Shown: positions 36,565 to 45,223, counted from the first letter of the stretch. The stretch: DNA of 64,000 nucleotides from Alicyclobacillus suci (GCF_017329615.1 NZ_JAFMTW010000002.1:107445-171444); one strand, 5' to 3'. Notes: a model not told the origin generated them from the letters alone. Numbers and translations: made by a program.

Positions 36565-37746
36565 ATGACAGACAAGCGACGTTTGATATGGATAGTGCTC
36601 GACAGTTGCGGTATTGGTGCGGCGAAAGATGCAGCGAAGTACGGAGAGCCAGATGCAGAAAGCAATACGTTTTTGCACGTGGCTGAGGCCGTGGGTGGGC
36701 TGCGTGCCCCGAATCTAGCCAAGTTGGGCTTGTCCCGAATAGTGAGTATCCCTGGTGTCGACTCGAGTCACGCGGTCGGTGCATATGGAAAAATGCAGGA
36801 ACAGTCGCATGGTAAAGATACGACCAACGGTCATTGGGAATTTGTTGGCGTGATTTTGGACAAGCCAATGCCGACCTATCCGCATGGCTTTCCAAAGGAG
36901 ATTATTGAGCCGTTCGAAAAGTATGTCGGCAAGCAGGTGCTCGCGAATAAACCTGCTTCTGGCACGGTCGTCATTGAAGAATATGGGGAAGAGCATCTCG
37001 CCACGGGACGCCCCATTGTTTATACCTCTGCGGACAGCGTGTTCCAGATTGCTGCTCACGAGGATGTTGTACCAGTGGATACGCTGTATGACTGGTGCAG
37101 CTATGCCCGTTCGATTTTGACGGGAGAACATGCGGTTGGTCGAGTCATCGCTCGTCCATTTCGCGGGAAACCCGGAAATTTTGAGCGGACGGACCGGCGT
37201 CGTGATTTTTCGCTGACGTTTGGCGACACCGTGTTGAATGCGCTGCAAGATGCCCAGATACCTGTTATCGGGATTGGGAAAATCGGGGATATTTACGGTG
37301 GCTCTGGCATTGATGAGGCGATTCACACACACGACAATACCAATGGCATGGAAGTTCTCATGAAATATATGGAAAACGTTCAGCGCGGGTTGCTTTACGC
37401 CAATTTGGTAGACTTTGATTCTAAGTACGGACATCGCAATGATCCAGAGGGGTTTGCGCGCGCCATTGAGGTGTTTGACGAACAGCTTGGCGCGTTGCTT
37501 CCGAAGCTTCGCCAAGACGATGTGCTCTGTATTACGGCAGATCACGGTTGTGACCCGACTGTGCCTGGCACGGATCACACGCGCGAATATGTACCACTAC
37601 TATTTTTCCGGCCGGGTATGAACCGGGCTGTCGATTTGGGTGTGCGTGAGACGTTTGCTGATCTTGGTGCAACGGTAGCCGATTACTTTGGTGTTCAAAA
37701 TCCACGTGCAGGAACGAGTTTTTGGTCGGCATTGGCTTCTGAGTAA
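36565..37746 (+). CDS. deoB: Phosphopentomutase
   Basis: Interconverts (deoxy)ribose 1- and 5-phosphates in nucleoside salvage (393 aa). Alkaline-phosphatase-fold metal motifs are IVLDSCGIGAAKDA at the N-terminus and ITADHGCDPT with DHTREYVPLL at the C-terminus; KDTTNGHWE holds the phosphorylated threonine region. ATG 36565 lies 8 bases after CGGAG; GTG 36556 is in frame but abuts the SD. Confidence 0.96.
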   Translation: MTDKRRLIWIVLDSCGIGAAKDAAKYGEPDAESNTFLHVAEAVGGLRAPNLAKLGLSRIVSIPGVDSSHAVGAYGKMQEQSHGKDTTNGHWEFVGVILDKPMPTYPHGFPKEIIEPFEKYVGKQVLANKPASGTVVIEEYGEEHLATGRPIVYTSADSVFQIAAHEDVVPVDTLYDWCSYARSILTGEHAVGRVIARPFRGKPGNFERTDRRRDFSLTFGDTVLNALQDAQIPVIGIGKIGDIYGGSGIDEAIHTHDNTNGMEVLMKYMENVQRGLLYANLVDFDSKYGHRNDPEGFARAIEVFDEQLGALLPKLRQDDVLCITADHGCDPTVPGTDHTREYVPLLFFRPGMNRAVDLGVRETFADLGATVADYFGVQNPRAGTSFWSALASE

Positions 37747-37773
37747 GTTCGTCGACGTAACAGGAGAGTGCGT

Positions 37774-37813
37774 CTGATGTATTGCGAATTCGCGATACAT
37801 CAGGCGTGCTTTT
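37774..37813. terminator. Terminator after deoB
   Basis: CTGATGTAT and ATACATCAG enclose a self-complementary centre (TGCGAATTCGCG), giving a near-perfect 30-nt palindrome; TTTT follows at 37810-37813. Confidence 0.65.
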
Positions 37814-37841
37814 ATATTTTGTCATGGCTGAGCGCACAATA
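37811..37841 (+). promoter_or_regulatory. Candidate sigma-F promoter of dacF
   Basis: TTTATA (5 of 6 to wGyATA), 15 bp, then GCGCACAATA (close to GGnnAnAhTr). B. subtilis dacF is transcribed by sigma-F in the forespore. The -35 overlaps the deoB terminator's T tract. Confidence 0.45.
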
Positions 37842-37888
37842 ACTTCGGATTATCCAACTGCGTAGATTCAATCCGAGGAGGGTTAGCC

Positions 37889-39145
37889 ATGCATCACTGG
37901 AAACAAAGCGTTACCGCTGCGGCCGTGTGTGCCATTGTGCTAGGTGCAAGTATCGCCGAACAACCGGCCGCGTCGGCTGCCGTCAATCAACCGACGACGC
38001 CCGGCAGTTTGACAAGACTCGTTCCCATCAATAGTACCTCCCCTAGCAGTATGACAACGATTCCTGACCTTGCGAAACACGCCCGCTCTGCCGTCATCTT
38101 GGATGCCACAACTGGCAAAGTGCTGTACTCGAAAGATGCGCATGAAAAGCTTCCCATGGCTAGTATTACAAAAATTATGACGATGCTGCTGATTGTGGAA
38201 GCGATTGACTCTGGGCGGATTAAATGGACAGACCAGGTGAAGACCAGTGAATATGCGGCGAGTATGGGCGGATCGCAAATCTTCTTGGAACCTGGGGAAA
38301 CCATGACCGTTCGAGACATGCTCAAGGGTATCGCAGTTGCGTCGGCAAATGACGCATGTGTCGCTATGGCGGAACACTTGGATGGCAGTGAGGAATCGTT
38401 TGTCGCCCGCATGAATCAGCGGGCAAAGCAATTGGGCATGGATGATACACACTTTGCGAATTGTAATGGCCTTCCGGCGGACAACCATTTTTCCAGTGCC
38501 CACGACATCGCCATCATGTCGCAAGCGCTATTACAACATCCGGAGATTACTAAATTCACATCCATTTACAGCGATTACTTGCGCAAGGGATCAGACCATC
38601 CATTGTGGCTGGTGAATACCAACAAATTGGTGCGGTTTTATGACGGCGTAGATGGTTTGAAGACCGGATTTACACAAGAGGCCAAATACTGTCTGTCTGC
38701 GACCGCAAAGAAGGAAGGCTTCCGTGTGATTGCCGTGGTGATGGGCGAGCCAAAACCTCAGGTACGCAACGCGGAAGTGACGGGCATGCTGAATTGGGCT
38801 TTTGCGAATTATACATCGAAAGTGTTGTACCCGGCAGGACAGGTCATTGGTCAAGCGAAGGTGGTCAAAGGCGTGAAGGACAAGGTGGACGCAGTGATAG
38901 CGACACCTGTTGGGCTTTTGACGAAGCGTGGTCAATCGGGCAAGTATCAAACCAACGTGGTCATGGACAAGGTCAAGGCACCGATTGCAAAAGGACAAAA
39001 GGTTGGAGAACTACAGGTCGTCTATCAAGGACGTACGGTTTCAACTGTACCGCTGTTGGCGAAGGATTCAGTCAAGCGAGCGAACTTTATTCAAGGATTT
39101 GGAAAAACAGTGAAAAAGATTGTGACCTTTGGCGCAGCGGACTAG
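37889..39145 (+). CDS. dacF: D-alanyl-D-alanine carboxypeptidase DacF
   Basis: Penicillin-binding protein (418 aa) that trims the peptide side chains of spore cortex peptidoglycan. A signal peptide (SVTAAAVCAIVLGASIAEQPAASA) is followed by the SxxK motif in MASITKIMTMLL, SAND in the SxN position, and DGVDGLKTGFT (KTG). The C-terminal beta domain and amphipathic end (FIQGFGKTVKKIVTF) suggest membrane attachment. The ATG has GAGGAGGG upstream. Confidence 0.94.
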   Translation: MHHWKQSVTAAAVCAIVLGASIAEQPAASAAVNQPTTPGSLTRLVPINSTSPSSMTTIPDLAKHARSAVILDATTGKVLYSKDAHEKLPMASITKIMTMLLIVEAIDSGRIKWTDQVKTSEYAASMGGSQIFLEPGETMTVRDMLKGIAVASANDACVAMAEHLDGSEESFVARMNQRAKQLGMDDTHFANCNGLPADNHFSSAHDIAIMSQALLQHPEITKFTSIYSDYLRKGSDHPLWLVNTNKLVRFYDGVDGLKTGFTQEAKYCLSATAKKEGFRVIAVVMGEPKPQVRNAEVTGMLNWAFANYTSKVLYPAGQVIGQAKVVKGVKDKVDAVIATPVGLLTKRGQSGKYQTNVVMDKVKAPIAKGQKVGELQVVYQGRTVSTVPLLAKDSVKRANFIQGFGKTVKKIVTFGAAD

Positions 39146-39169
39146 CTTGCAATCCATTGTCTGACGACG

Positions 39170-39204
39170 GCCGCTCGACTCGAATCGACAGCGTGTCGAG
39201 CGGC
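39170..39204. terminator. Hairpin between dacF and the convergent regulator
   Basis: A 10-bp perfect stem GCCGCTCGAC / GTCGAGCGGC with a 15-nt loop and no T tract. The location suggests a bidirectional stop. Confidence 0.45.
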
Positions 39205-39229
39205 GCAAGATGAGGTAGAAAAATCTCAT

Positions 39230-40525
39230 TCACGCGGAAATATTTCGATTTTTGGGCGGTTTATCTTCGGAGATGACCTTTTCAGCTTCCGCGATGCATT
39301 CCGTTAGCACATCCTGTTCTCGGCCCGACAGCAACCAGCATTGTCGTCTTACGTCTTGAAATTCGTACCACAAAGATGATGGTTGCTGCGAGGGGACGAG
39401 GCGTCTACCGCGCTCGATTTCTCGTTGCGCAAACTCAATAGATCCGTTGTGTAAATAGACCTTCGCACGCAGCAAACGCAGTTGTGCTTCAATGTGTTGG
39501 TCGACGTGATTGCGGCGTAATGCCATGTCGGATGTGGTCAACAAGCTGTCGAAATCCTTGAGTTCCCAATAAATTAAAGTGAGCTCAGAAAGAATGGCGA
39601 CCATCATCCAATCCTCTTTATCGGGCACGGTGTCACGAAGGGAAAGCATGTACGCGAGTGCCTCTTCATGGCGGCCAGCCACTCGAAGAATGATGCCCCG
39701 GTTGATGCGGCATCGCATTGCGCCTTTGCGATTGTCAGCTGTCCCGTTGATGGTAATGGCGCTGTCGTTGTAGGCGAGTGCTAAATCGAACTCCCCGACT
39801 TGCATGCAGGCACACGATAATCCTTGATAAATTTTCGCAGTGTCGAAATTTCCACCGAATCGATTTACGAACTGAAGGGTTTGTTCGTACGTTTGCCGCG
39901 CGCGTTGCCAATTTCCTTCGTCCAGGTAAATCCTCGCTAGATTGGCGTAGATTTTTACAGCCACAGGCATCTGGATGTCCGGGTTTTGCTCGAGCAATTC
40001 AGCCGCGCGCTGCCAGTACATCCGCGCCACTCTATCCCGCTTCAGTCGGCGCAGGACGGTGCCAATGTGATAGTAGCCATGCACAGTGATGGAAATGTCG
40101 TTCTTTTCGTAGCCAATTTGAATGACCGATTCGTACATGGCGCACGCCTCTTCAAGCTGTCCGAGATGAAGATAGCAGTTCGCCATCTCATTGTAGATAA
40201 CTTCTGCCTTGAACTGGGGCGACAACGGCCAAGACAGCGTCTTCAGCAATTTGATGGCGTCTTCATAGAAGCCGCGCTCGATAAAACTTCGTGCTGCGCG
40301 ATAGTTCTGCAATTCATCCGATTTATCCAATAAATCAGATTCAAAATAAGATAGGTCTACGTTCAATCGACCGGCAATGTGCTGTAGCAGCGCCGCGGAA
40401 GGAGTCGCTCTGTCTGATTCGATTTGACTAATCATGCTCGCCGTGACAATCCCATCCGCGAGGGCCTGTTGCGTTAACTTCTGTTTTCTGCGAAGAGTGC
40501 GAATCTTTTTTCCGAGCGTATCCAT
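39230..40525 (-). CDS. HTH-TPR transcriptional regulator (RRNPP-like)
   Basis: 431 aa. Residues 5-60 form an XRE helix-turn-helix (IRTLRRKQKLTQQALADGIVTASMISQIESDRATPS); the rest is a run of TPR-like helical repeats (EVIYNEMANCYLHLGQLEEACAMYESV, KIYANLARIYLDEGNWQRARQTYEQ, and more). This is the plan of the Rgg/NprR/PlcR/PrgX family, whose TPRs bind short signalling peptides; a non-peptide TPR regulator is also possible. It is transcribed away from spoIIA, and the two share a 175-bp promoter region. No pro-peptide gene was seen beside it. Confidence 0.8.
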   Translation of the reverse strand: MDTLGKKIRTLRRKQKLTQQALADGIVTASMISQIESDRATPSAALLQHIAGRLNVDLSYFESDLLDKSDELQNYRAARSFIERGFYEDAIKLLKTLSWPLSPQFKAEVIYNEMANCYLHLGQLEEACAMYESVIQIGYEKNDISITVHGYYHIGTVLRRLKRDRVARMYWQRAAELLEQNPDIQMPVAVKIYANLARIYLDEGNWQRARQTYEQTLQFVNRFGGNFDTAKIYQGLSCACMQVGEFDLALAYNDSAITINGTADNRKGAMRCRINRGIILRVAGRHEEALAYMLSLRDTVPDKEDWMMVAILSELTLIYWELKDFDSLLTTSDMALRRNHVDQHIEAQLRLLRAKVYLHNGSIEFAQREIERGRRLVPSQQPSSLWYEFQDVRRQCWLLSGREQDVLTECIAEAEKVISEDKPPKNRNISA

Positions 40526-40591
40526 AAGAGCCCCCCAACAGACTTTTACGTTATTGTACTATAATCTGTAAACAAATTGAAACGGGTGATT

Positions 40592-40598
40592 TGTCGAA
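40592..40598 (+). promoter_or_regulatory. Candidate 0A box before spoIIAA
   Basis: TGTCGAA within TTTGTCGAATT (40590-40600), identical to the 11-mer before spo0A, about 33 bp before the sigma-H -35 element. Phosphorylated Spo0A activates spoIIA in Bacillus. Confidence 0.6.
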
Positions 40599-40630
40599 TT
40601 TGGTAGAAACGGTTCTAGTTTTGTCAGGGT

Positions 40631-40658
40631 GCAGGAAATTTGTTGGTGAAACGCTAAT
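40631..40658 (+). promoter_or_regulatory. Candidate sigma-H promoter of the spoIIA operon
   Basis: GCAGGAAAT (40631-40639) matches RnAGGAwww at all nine positions; 12 bp later CGCTAAT is a partial match to RnnGAAT. The spoIIA operon of B. subtilis is a classical sigma-H and Spo0A target. Confidence 0.6.
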
Positions 40659-40699
40659 TGTTTCAGCCAAGAGCCGTAAAGAGAAGGGAGATAACTACG

Positions 40700-41044
40700 G
40701 TGCCAGTCAATTCGCGATACGAAAATGGTGTACTTGTGATTCGCTTACAAGGAGAGCTTGATCATCATGCAGTGGAGAAGATAAGAGATGACATCGAGGC
40801 ACAACTCGCAAAGACCGATTACCAGGGCTTAGTGATGTCGTTCCGCAATATTGAGTTTATGGACAGTTCCGGACTGGGGCTGATACTGGGGCGGTTTCGC
40901 AGCATCTCGCAACATGGTGGCCAGATGGCGCTGTGTGAAGTCGGTCCGTCGCTGAAAAAGTTGTTCGAGATGTCTGGATTGTTAAAAGTACTGCCATTAT
41001 ATGAAGCAGAAGATCTCGCTGTAAAGGCAGTCAAAGGAGCGTGA
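40700..41044 (+). CDS. spoIIAA: Anti-sigma factor antagonist SpoIIAA
   Basis: STAS-domain protein (114 aa) that in its unphosphorylated form releases sigma-F from SpoIIAB. GELDHHAVEKIRDDI and the phosphorylation site FMDSSGLGLILGR (S56) are nearly as in Bacillus, as is LFEMSGLLK. GTG 40700 lies 9 bases after AAGGGAG and gives the family N-terminus. Confidence 0.97.
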   Translation: MPVNSRYENGVLVIRLQGELDHHAVEKIRDDIEAQLAKTDYQGLVMSFRNIEFMDSSGLGLILGRFRSISQHGGQMALCEVGPSLKKLFEMSGLLKVLPLYEAEDLAVKAVKGA

Positions 41045-41511
41045 AGGATGTGGAGCGCATCGCGAGCCAAGTGCAAGTGAACAATTACTTGCGGCTGCAG
41101 TTCCCTAGCCGTTCGGAAAATGAATCCCTCGCCCGCGTGGCTGTGGCATCATTTGTCGCGCAACTCGATCCGACGATGGAAGAGTTGACGGAACTGAAGA
41201 CCGCCGTCTCTGAGGCAGTCACCAATGCCATTATTCACGGATATGAAGACCGTGATGGGGAAGTGCGAATTGAGTGTGCGTTGACGGACAACACGGTGAC
41301 CATCGTGATTGAGGATGAGGGTGTCGGTATTCCAGATGTGGAAGAGGCACGCCAACCGATGTACACGTCTCGCCCAGAACTAGAGCGCTCTGGGATGGGT
41401 ATGACGATTATGGAGAGCTTTGTCGATTCCTTGGAAGTTGAGTCAATGATTGGACGCGGTACACGCGTTACGATGATAAAGACGTTTGGTGCAGACCGCG
41501 TCCAAATGTAG
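41041..41511 (+). CDS. spoIIAB: Anti-sigma-F factor and kinase SpoIIAB
   Basis: GHKL-type serine kinase (156 aa) that binds and holds sigma-F and phosphorylates SpoIIAA. The N box is SEAVTNAIIHGYED, followed by IEDEGVGIPDVEEARQPMYTSRPELERSGMGMTIMESF, almost the Bacillus sequence. GTG 41041 overlaps the spoIIAA stop; GTG 41050, 10 bases after AAAGGAG, is better spaced for ribosomes and may be the true start. Confidence 0.97.
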   Translation: MKDVERIASQVQVNNYLRLQFPSRSENESLARVAVASFVAQLDPTMEELTELKTAVSEAVTNAIIHGYEDRDGEVRIECALTDNTVTIVIEDEGVGIPDVEEARQPMYTSRPELERSGMGMTIMESFVDSLEVESMIGRGTRVTMIKTFGADRVQM

Positions 41512-41527
41512 TGGGGGGTCTCGTCGA

Positions 41528-42283
41528 ATGGATCACGCAAAAGAGACTTCCGCGAAAAATAAAAAGTTGACCGATGACGAGGTGCGTTCGCTGATTGAGG
41601 CCAGTCACGCGGGTGATCAGGGCGCCCGTGACAAGTTGGTCATACATAACCAGCGGTTGGTTTGGGCTGTCGTGCAGCGGTTTCTTGGACGAGGCTACGA
41701 TGCGGATGACTTGTTTCAGATTGGCTGTATTGGTCTCATGAAAGCTGTCGATAAGTTCGATTTGTCTTATGATGTCAAGTTCTCGACATATGCGGTGCCG
41801 ATGATCATCGGTGAAATTCAACGGTTTTTGCGCGACGACAGCACTGTAAAAGTGAGTCGGAGTCTGAAGGAGACGGCCAAACAAATCCGGCACGTGCGCG
41901 ATAATCTCGCAAAGGAACTCGGGCGACAACCCCACATTACCGAAGTGGCTGAGGCAATGGGCATGGAACCTTCCGAAATCGTGTTCGCGCAAGAAGCATT
42001 GCGTGCCCCTACGTCTATCCACGAGACCGTGTATGAAAATGATGGAGATCCTATTTATTTGATGGATCAAATCGCCGATGAAGAAACGCAGGGGCGTTTT
42101 GACAAGATTGAACTTCACGAAATTATCGGGCGCCTACCTGAGCGTGAGCGGTACATTGTTTATATGCGGTTTTTTAAAGATAAGACGCAGAGCGACGTAG
42201 CCCGTGTATTGGGCATTTCGCAAGTCCAAGTCTCACGGCTTGAAAAGAAAATTTTACAACAAATCAAGGAGCAACTCGAGTGA
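41528..42283 (+). CDS. sigF: Forespore sigma factor SigF
   Basis: RNA polymerase sigma-F (251 aa), first compartment-specific factor of sporulation. Region 2 is RLVWAVVQRFLGRGYDADDLFQIGCIGLMKAVDKFD with FSTYAVPMIIGEIQRFLRDD; region 4 is the HTH at QSDVARVLGISQVQVSRLEKK. ATG 41528 lies after GGGGGGT. Candidate targets in this window are dacF and spoVAC, whose upstream sequences fit its promoter. Confidence 0.97.
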   Translation: MDHAKETSAKNKKLTDDEVRSLIEASHAGDQGARDKLVIHNQRLVWAVVQRFLGRGYDADDLFQIGCIGLMKAVDKFDLSYDVKFSTYAVPMIIGEIQRFLRDDSTVKVSRSLKETAKQIRHVRDNLAKELGRQPHITEVAEAMGMEPSEIVFAQEALRAPTSIHETVYENDGDPIYLMDQIADEETQGRFDKIELHEIIGRLPERERYIVYMRFFKDKTQSDVARVLGISQVQVSRLEKKILQQIKEQLE

Positions 42284-42326
42284 TGTTCGCCTGACATACG
42301 TGAGAACTCCCTACACCAGTTTCGGG

Positions 42327-42376
42327 GCCTGCTTGAATGGCGTCACATTTTTGTGCGCCAATCGGGCAGGCTTTTT
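42327..42376 (+). terminator. Terminator after sigF
   Basis: GCCTGC (42327-42332) pairs with GCAGGC (42366-42371), and five T residues follow. An inner hairpin GGCGTCACA-TTTTT-TGTGCGCC fills the loop. Confidence 0.6.
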
Positions 42377-42395
42377 GTCGTCTTGTAGGTGGTGT

Positions 42396-42426
42396 CGGCG
42401 TAGTCGCGGCCGATTTGGGCACAATA
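42396..42426 (+). promoter_or_regulatory. Candidate forespore (sigma-G/F) promoter of spoVA
   Basis: -10 GGGCACAATA (42417-42426) is a full match to GGnnAnAhTr and contains CAnnnTA; a partial -35, GGCGTA, ends 14 bp before it. The spoVA operon is sigma-G dependent in Bacillus. The -10 heptamer CACAATA is the same as before dacF. Confidence 0.45.
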
Positions 42427-42464
42427 CCGCAGAGAAGTTTCGATTACGCAGGGGGGCATAGTTG

Positions 42465-42920
42465 ATGAGTGTAACCAAGGCTCAACGAGACAACTATCAA
42501 CAGTTGGTCAAAAAACACCGTCCTGCCCGAACGATTGTCAAGAACACCATTCGTGCATTTATCGTCGGCGGATTGATCTGTGAGATTGGACAAGTCATCC
42601 AAACCTTGTTTATCCGCTATGGACATTTCAAGCCGACGGAGGCAGGGAATCCCACTGTGGCGGTACTGATCTTTTTGTCAGCCGTGTTGACCGCCTGTGG
42701 GGTATACGACCGGTTTGCACAGTGGGCGGGTGCTGGGTCCGCTGTTCCGGTGACGGGATTTGCCAACACCATCACGTCCGCTGCGATGGAGCATCGCAGT
42801 GAGGGATGGATTGCTGGCGTCGGTGGAAACATGTTTAAAATCGCTGGACCAGTCATTGTGTTTGGCGTGGTGAGCGCGTTTTTCGTGGCACTCATCCGCT
42901 ATATTGTCACACATTTGTAA
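42465..42920 (+). CDS. spoVAC: Stage V sporulation protein AC
   Basis: Integral membrane protein (151 aa) of the SpoVA channel, which moves dipicolinic acid into the forespore and out during germination; SpoVAC acts as a mechanosensitive channel. Hydrophobic segments include VGGLICEIGQVIQTLFI, AVLIFLSAVLTACGVYDRFA and AGPVIVFGVVSAFFVALI, and GAGSAVPVTGFANTITSAAMEH is the family signature. The ATG has GGGGGG 8 bases upstream. SpoVAA and SpoVAB, upstream in Bacillus, are absent. Confidence 0.96.
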   Translation: MSVTKAQRDNYQQLVKKHRPARTIVKNTIRAFIVGGLICEIGQVIQTLFIRYGHFKPTEAGNPTVAVLIFLSAVLTACGVYDRFAQWAGAGSAVPVTGFANTITSAAMEHRSEGWIAGVGGNMFKIAGPVIVFGVVSAFFVALIRYIVTHL

Positions 42921-42935
42921 GCAGGGGGGCCTCGA

Positions 42936-43958
42936 ATGACGAGAATTGGTCGACAAACTTGGGATTTCAGCCGTGGAACAGGCGTCTATGTTGGAGGCGT
43001 CGGAACCGTTGCAGGGCAGCTCGAGAGTGCGGGGCCGTTAGGCACAAATTTTGATTTTCACTTGGAAAATGACCGTGTGGACGGTGACACATGGGAGCAT
43101 TCGGAACAGTCGATGTTTGGGAAAGCGGCCCAAATTGCCCTTGAAAATGCGCGAGTTGCTTCGGAGGAATTGGACGTGCTTGTGGGCGCAGATCTGAATG
43201 CGCAGTTGACGGGTTTTTATTTGGGTTTGCGCGCGCATCCTGTGCCAGCGCTTGGCGTCTACAGCGCATGTGCGTCCATTTGTGAGGGATTGGCCATTGC
43301 TAGCTTGATTATCCATTCGCAGCATGGGGAACGAGCGATGGTCGGAACATCGAGTCATACGAGTACCGCTGAACGTCAATTTCGTTACCCGACAGAATAT
43401 GGCGCCCAGAAGCCGCCAACGGCACAGAGAACCGTCACTGGTTCAGGCGTCGCTGTGTTGACGAACCAACCAAGTGCAATCCAGATTACTCACGCGACGA
43501 TTGGCAAAGTGTTAGATTACGGTATCAAAAGCCCGTGGGAGATGGGCGCCGCGATGGCACCCGCGGCCGCAGACACCATCGCGGCGCATCTGGCAGATAC
43601 CGGGCGCAAGTTGACGGACTACGATTGCGTTGCAACGGGTGATTTAGGGCATATTGGGCACAAATTGGTCAAGGAATTGTTACACGAAAAAGGCTTAACG
43701 GACACCGGGCACCTTACGGACTGTGGGATGCTCATTTATGATTCATCGCAACCTGAAGTGTTCTCTGGGGGTAGTGGAGGTGCGTGTTGCTCGCTGGTCA
43801 CCTTTGGCCACCTGTTAAAGGAGATGTTGGCGGGCCGTTATCAGCGCATTCTCGTCAGTGCTACAGGCGCCTTGCTTTCTACCGTGAGTACACAGCAAAA
43901 AGATTCGATTCCTGGCGTTTCGCACGCGATTGTCTTTGAACGAAAGGACGGAATGTAA
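42936..43958 (+). CDS. spoVAD: Stage V sporulation protein AD
   Basis: Soluble, thiolase-fold component (340 aa) of the SpoVA complex that binds dipicolinic acid. Key stretches are [49 protein letters not shown] and [17 protein letters not shown]. It lies 15 bases after spoVAC with its own SD (GGGGGG), in the conserved C-D-Eb order. Confidence 0.96.
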   Translation: MTRIGRQTWDFSRGTGVYVGGVGTVAGQLESAGPLGTNFDFHLENDRVDGDTWEHSEQSMFGKAAQIALENARVASEELDVLVGADLNAQLTGFYLGLRAHPVPALGVYSACASICEGLAIASLIIHSQHGERAMVGTSSHTSTAERQFRYPTEYGAQKPPTAQRTVTGSGVAVLTNQPSAIQITHATIGKVLDYGIKSPWEMGAAMAPAAADTIAAHLADTGRKLTDYDCVATGDLGHIGHKLVKELLHEKGLTDTGHLTDCGMLIYDSSQPEVFSGGSGGACCSLVTFGHLLKEMLAGRYQRILVSATGALLSTVSTQQKDSIPGVSHAIVFERKDGM

Positions 43959-43959
43959 A

Positions 43960-44322
43960 ATGCCAACATGGAGTACATTCGTTTGGGCCTTTCTCGTCGG
44001 CGGAGGAATCTGCGCAATTGGCCAATTGCTGCTCGATTTCTCCAAACTTACGCCAGGCCATGTCATGGCGATGTTGGTGGTCGCGGGTGCCATTCTCGAT
44101 GGCATTGGCGTTTATGATCCACTGGTGAAGCTGGCGGGTGCTGGAGCCAGCGTGCCAATCACCAGTTTTGGGAATGCTTTGGTACACGGCGCGCTACAGG
44201 AGGCACATCTGCATGGGCTGGTGGGTATTATCACGGGTATATTTGAAGTGACGAGCGCCGGGATTTCGGCGGCCATCGTATTTGGCTTCCTGGCGGCTGC
44301 GGTTGCCAAACCAAAAGGATGA
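43960..44322 (+). CDS. spoVAE: Stage V sporulation protein AEb
   Basis: Small membrane subunit (120 aa) of the SpoVA complex, paralogous to Spo[40 protein letters not shown] and [22 protein letters not shown] 43960 starts 1 base after the spoVAD stop. Confidence 0.95.
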   Translation: MPTWSTFVWAFLVGGGICAIGQLLLDFSKLTPGHVMAMLVVAGAILDGIGVYDPLVKLAGAGASVPITSFGNALVHGALQEAHLHGLVGIITGIFEVTSAGISAAIVFGFLAAAVAKPKG

Positions 44323-44981
44323 TGAATGTGCGGATGCACAGGCGCAGGCTGCTGCCAGAAGCGACTCGGCGCGTCATTGTGGTCACTGACGGTGACCACA
44401 TGGCGTTTCGTGCGCTGCGTGTCGCCGCACGCCGCACGGGCTGCCGATTAATTTCGAGAAGCGCGGGAAATCCAACGCCCTTGTCCGCGATTGAATTGGT
44501 GCAATTGATTCGCAAAACGCCTTATGACCCGGTCGTTGTCATGCTCGATGACAACGGAGATGGCAATGAGGCCGGAGGAGAACAGGCGTTGAGTGTACTG
44601 CTAAACCATCCAGACATCCGAGTGATAGCGACGCTTGCGGTCGCCTCAAATACCAATCGGGTACAAGGCGTAGCGATTGATTTTAGCATTGATGCCAGTG
44701 GGAACCGGGTTGAGACGGCAGTGGATAAAGACGGGGTACCCTGTCCCAGTTATCTGATTCACGGCGACACAGTCGATATTTTGCGCCGTGTTGACGCACC
44801 CCTTGTCATCGGCATTGGCGATATTGGGAAAATGAATGGGAAGGACGCACCAGAGCGAGGCGCGCCCGTGACGACCGCCGCACTGGAATGGATTCTCCTG
44901 AGCTCAAAATCGTCCACGGCGGGTGCCCACAACGTGACATCCGCGGTAGCATATCGTGAAGGGAGAAACAAGCGGAGGTGA
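44319..44981 (+). CDS. spoVAEa: Stage V sporulation protein AEa
   Basis: Soluble protein (220 aa) of the SpoVAE/PF14097 group. It has a Toprim-like core with [56 protein letters not shown] and [12 protein letters not shown]. The start overlaps the spoVAEb stop (ATGATGA). The function is unclear; Bacillus SpoVAEa is outside the forespore inner membrane and only mildly affects germination. spoVAF does not follow. Confidence 0.92.
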   Translation: MMNVRMHRRRLLPEATRRVIVVTDGDHMAFRALRVAARRTGCRLISRSAGNPTPLSAIELVQLIRKTPYDPVVVMLDDNGDGNEAGGEQALSVLLNHPDIRVIATLAVASNTNRVQGVAIDFSIDASGNRVETAVDKDGVPCPSYLIHGDTVDILRRVDAPLVIGIGDIGKMNGKDAPERGAPVTTAALEWILLSSKSSTAGAHNVTSAVAYREGRNKRR

Positions 44982-44985
44982 TTAC

Positions 44986-45120
44986 GTGCGTTTCCTGTTA
45001 TTTTTACCACAACTGTTCCGCTTTTTCGGGATGTTTCAGACGTTTATTGGTGTCGTGCGACCAGCCTGGCCGTTTTTATCCCGCTTTTGGCAGCGGACAC
45101 CGGCATTATCGGTTGGCTAA
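44986..45120 (+). CDS. Unannotated 44-aa hydrophobic protein at the end of spoVA
   Basis: GTG 44986 opens a 45-codon frame behind a nearly ideal SD, GCGGAGGTGATTA (44972-44984), which overlaps the spoVAEa stop, so it is probably translated with the operon. The product begins MRFLLFLPQLFRFFGMFQTF and ends in WQRTPALSVG: basic, rich in Phe and aromatic residues, like a small membrane peptide. I do not recognise it. It lies where spoVAF/gerA-type genes often continue the operon, but shows no clear resemblance to them. An overlapping frame from 44978 has a less natural, Cys/Tyr-rich composition. Confidence 0.6.
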   Translation: MRFLLFLPQLFRFFGMFQTFIGVVRPAWPFLSRFWQRTPALSVG

Positions 45121-45223
45121 TGGGACAGTTCATTTCGCCTCAGTTGTCGCGCTTTTGTATCCGTCCTGGGTCACCTGTATTGTATACTAGGGACAAATCA
45201 CACCGAGACGGGAATGAGCCACT

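Noticed and set aside
36715..37578. 287-codon minus-strand frame inside deoB
   Set aside because: Antisense shadow of a well-supported gene; no conserved motif.
44978..45190. 70-codon frame overlapping the 44-aa gene after spoVAEa
   Set aside because: Its start lies in the SD, and its Cys/Tyr-rich translation is less plausible than the in-register 44-aa frame.
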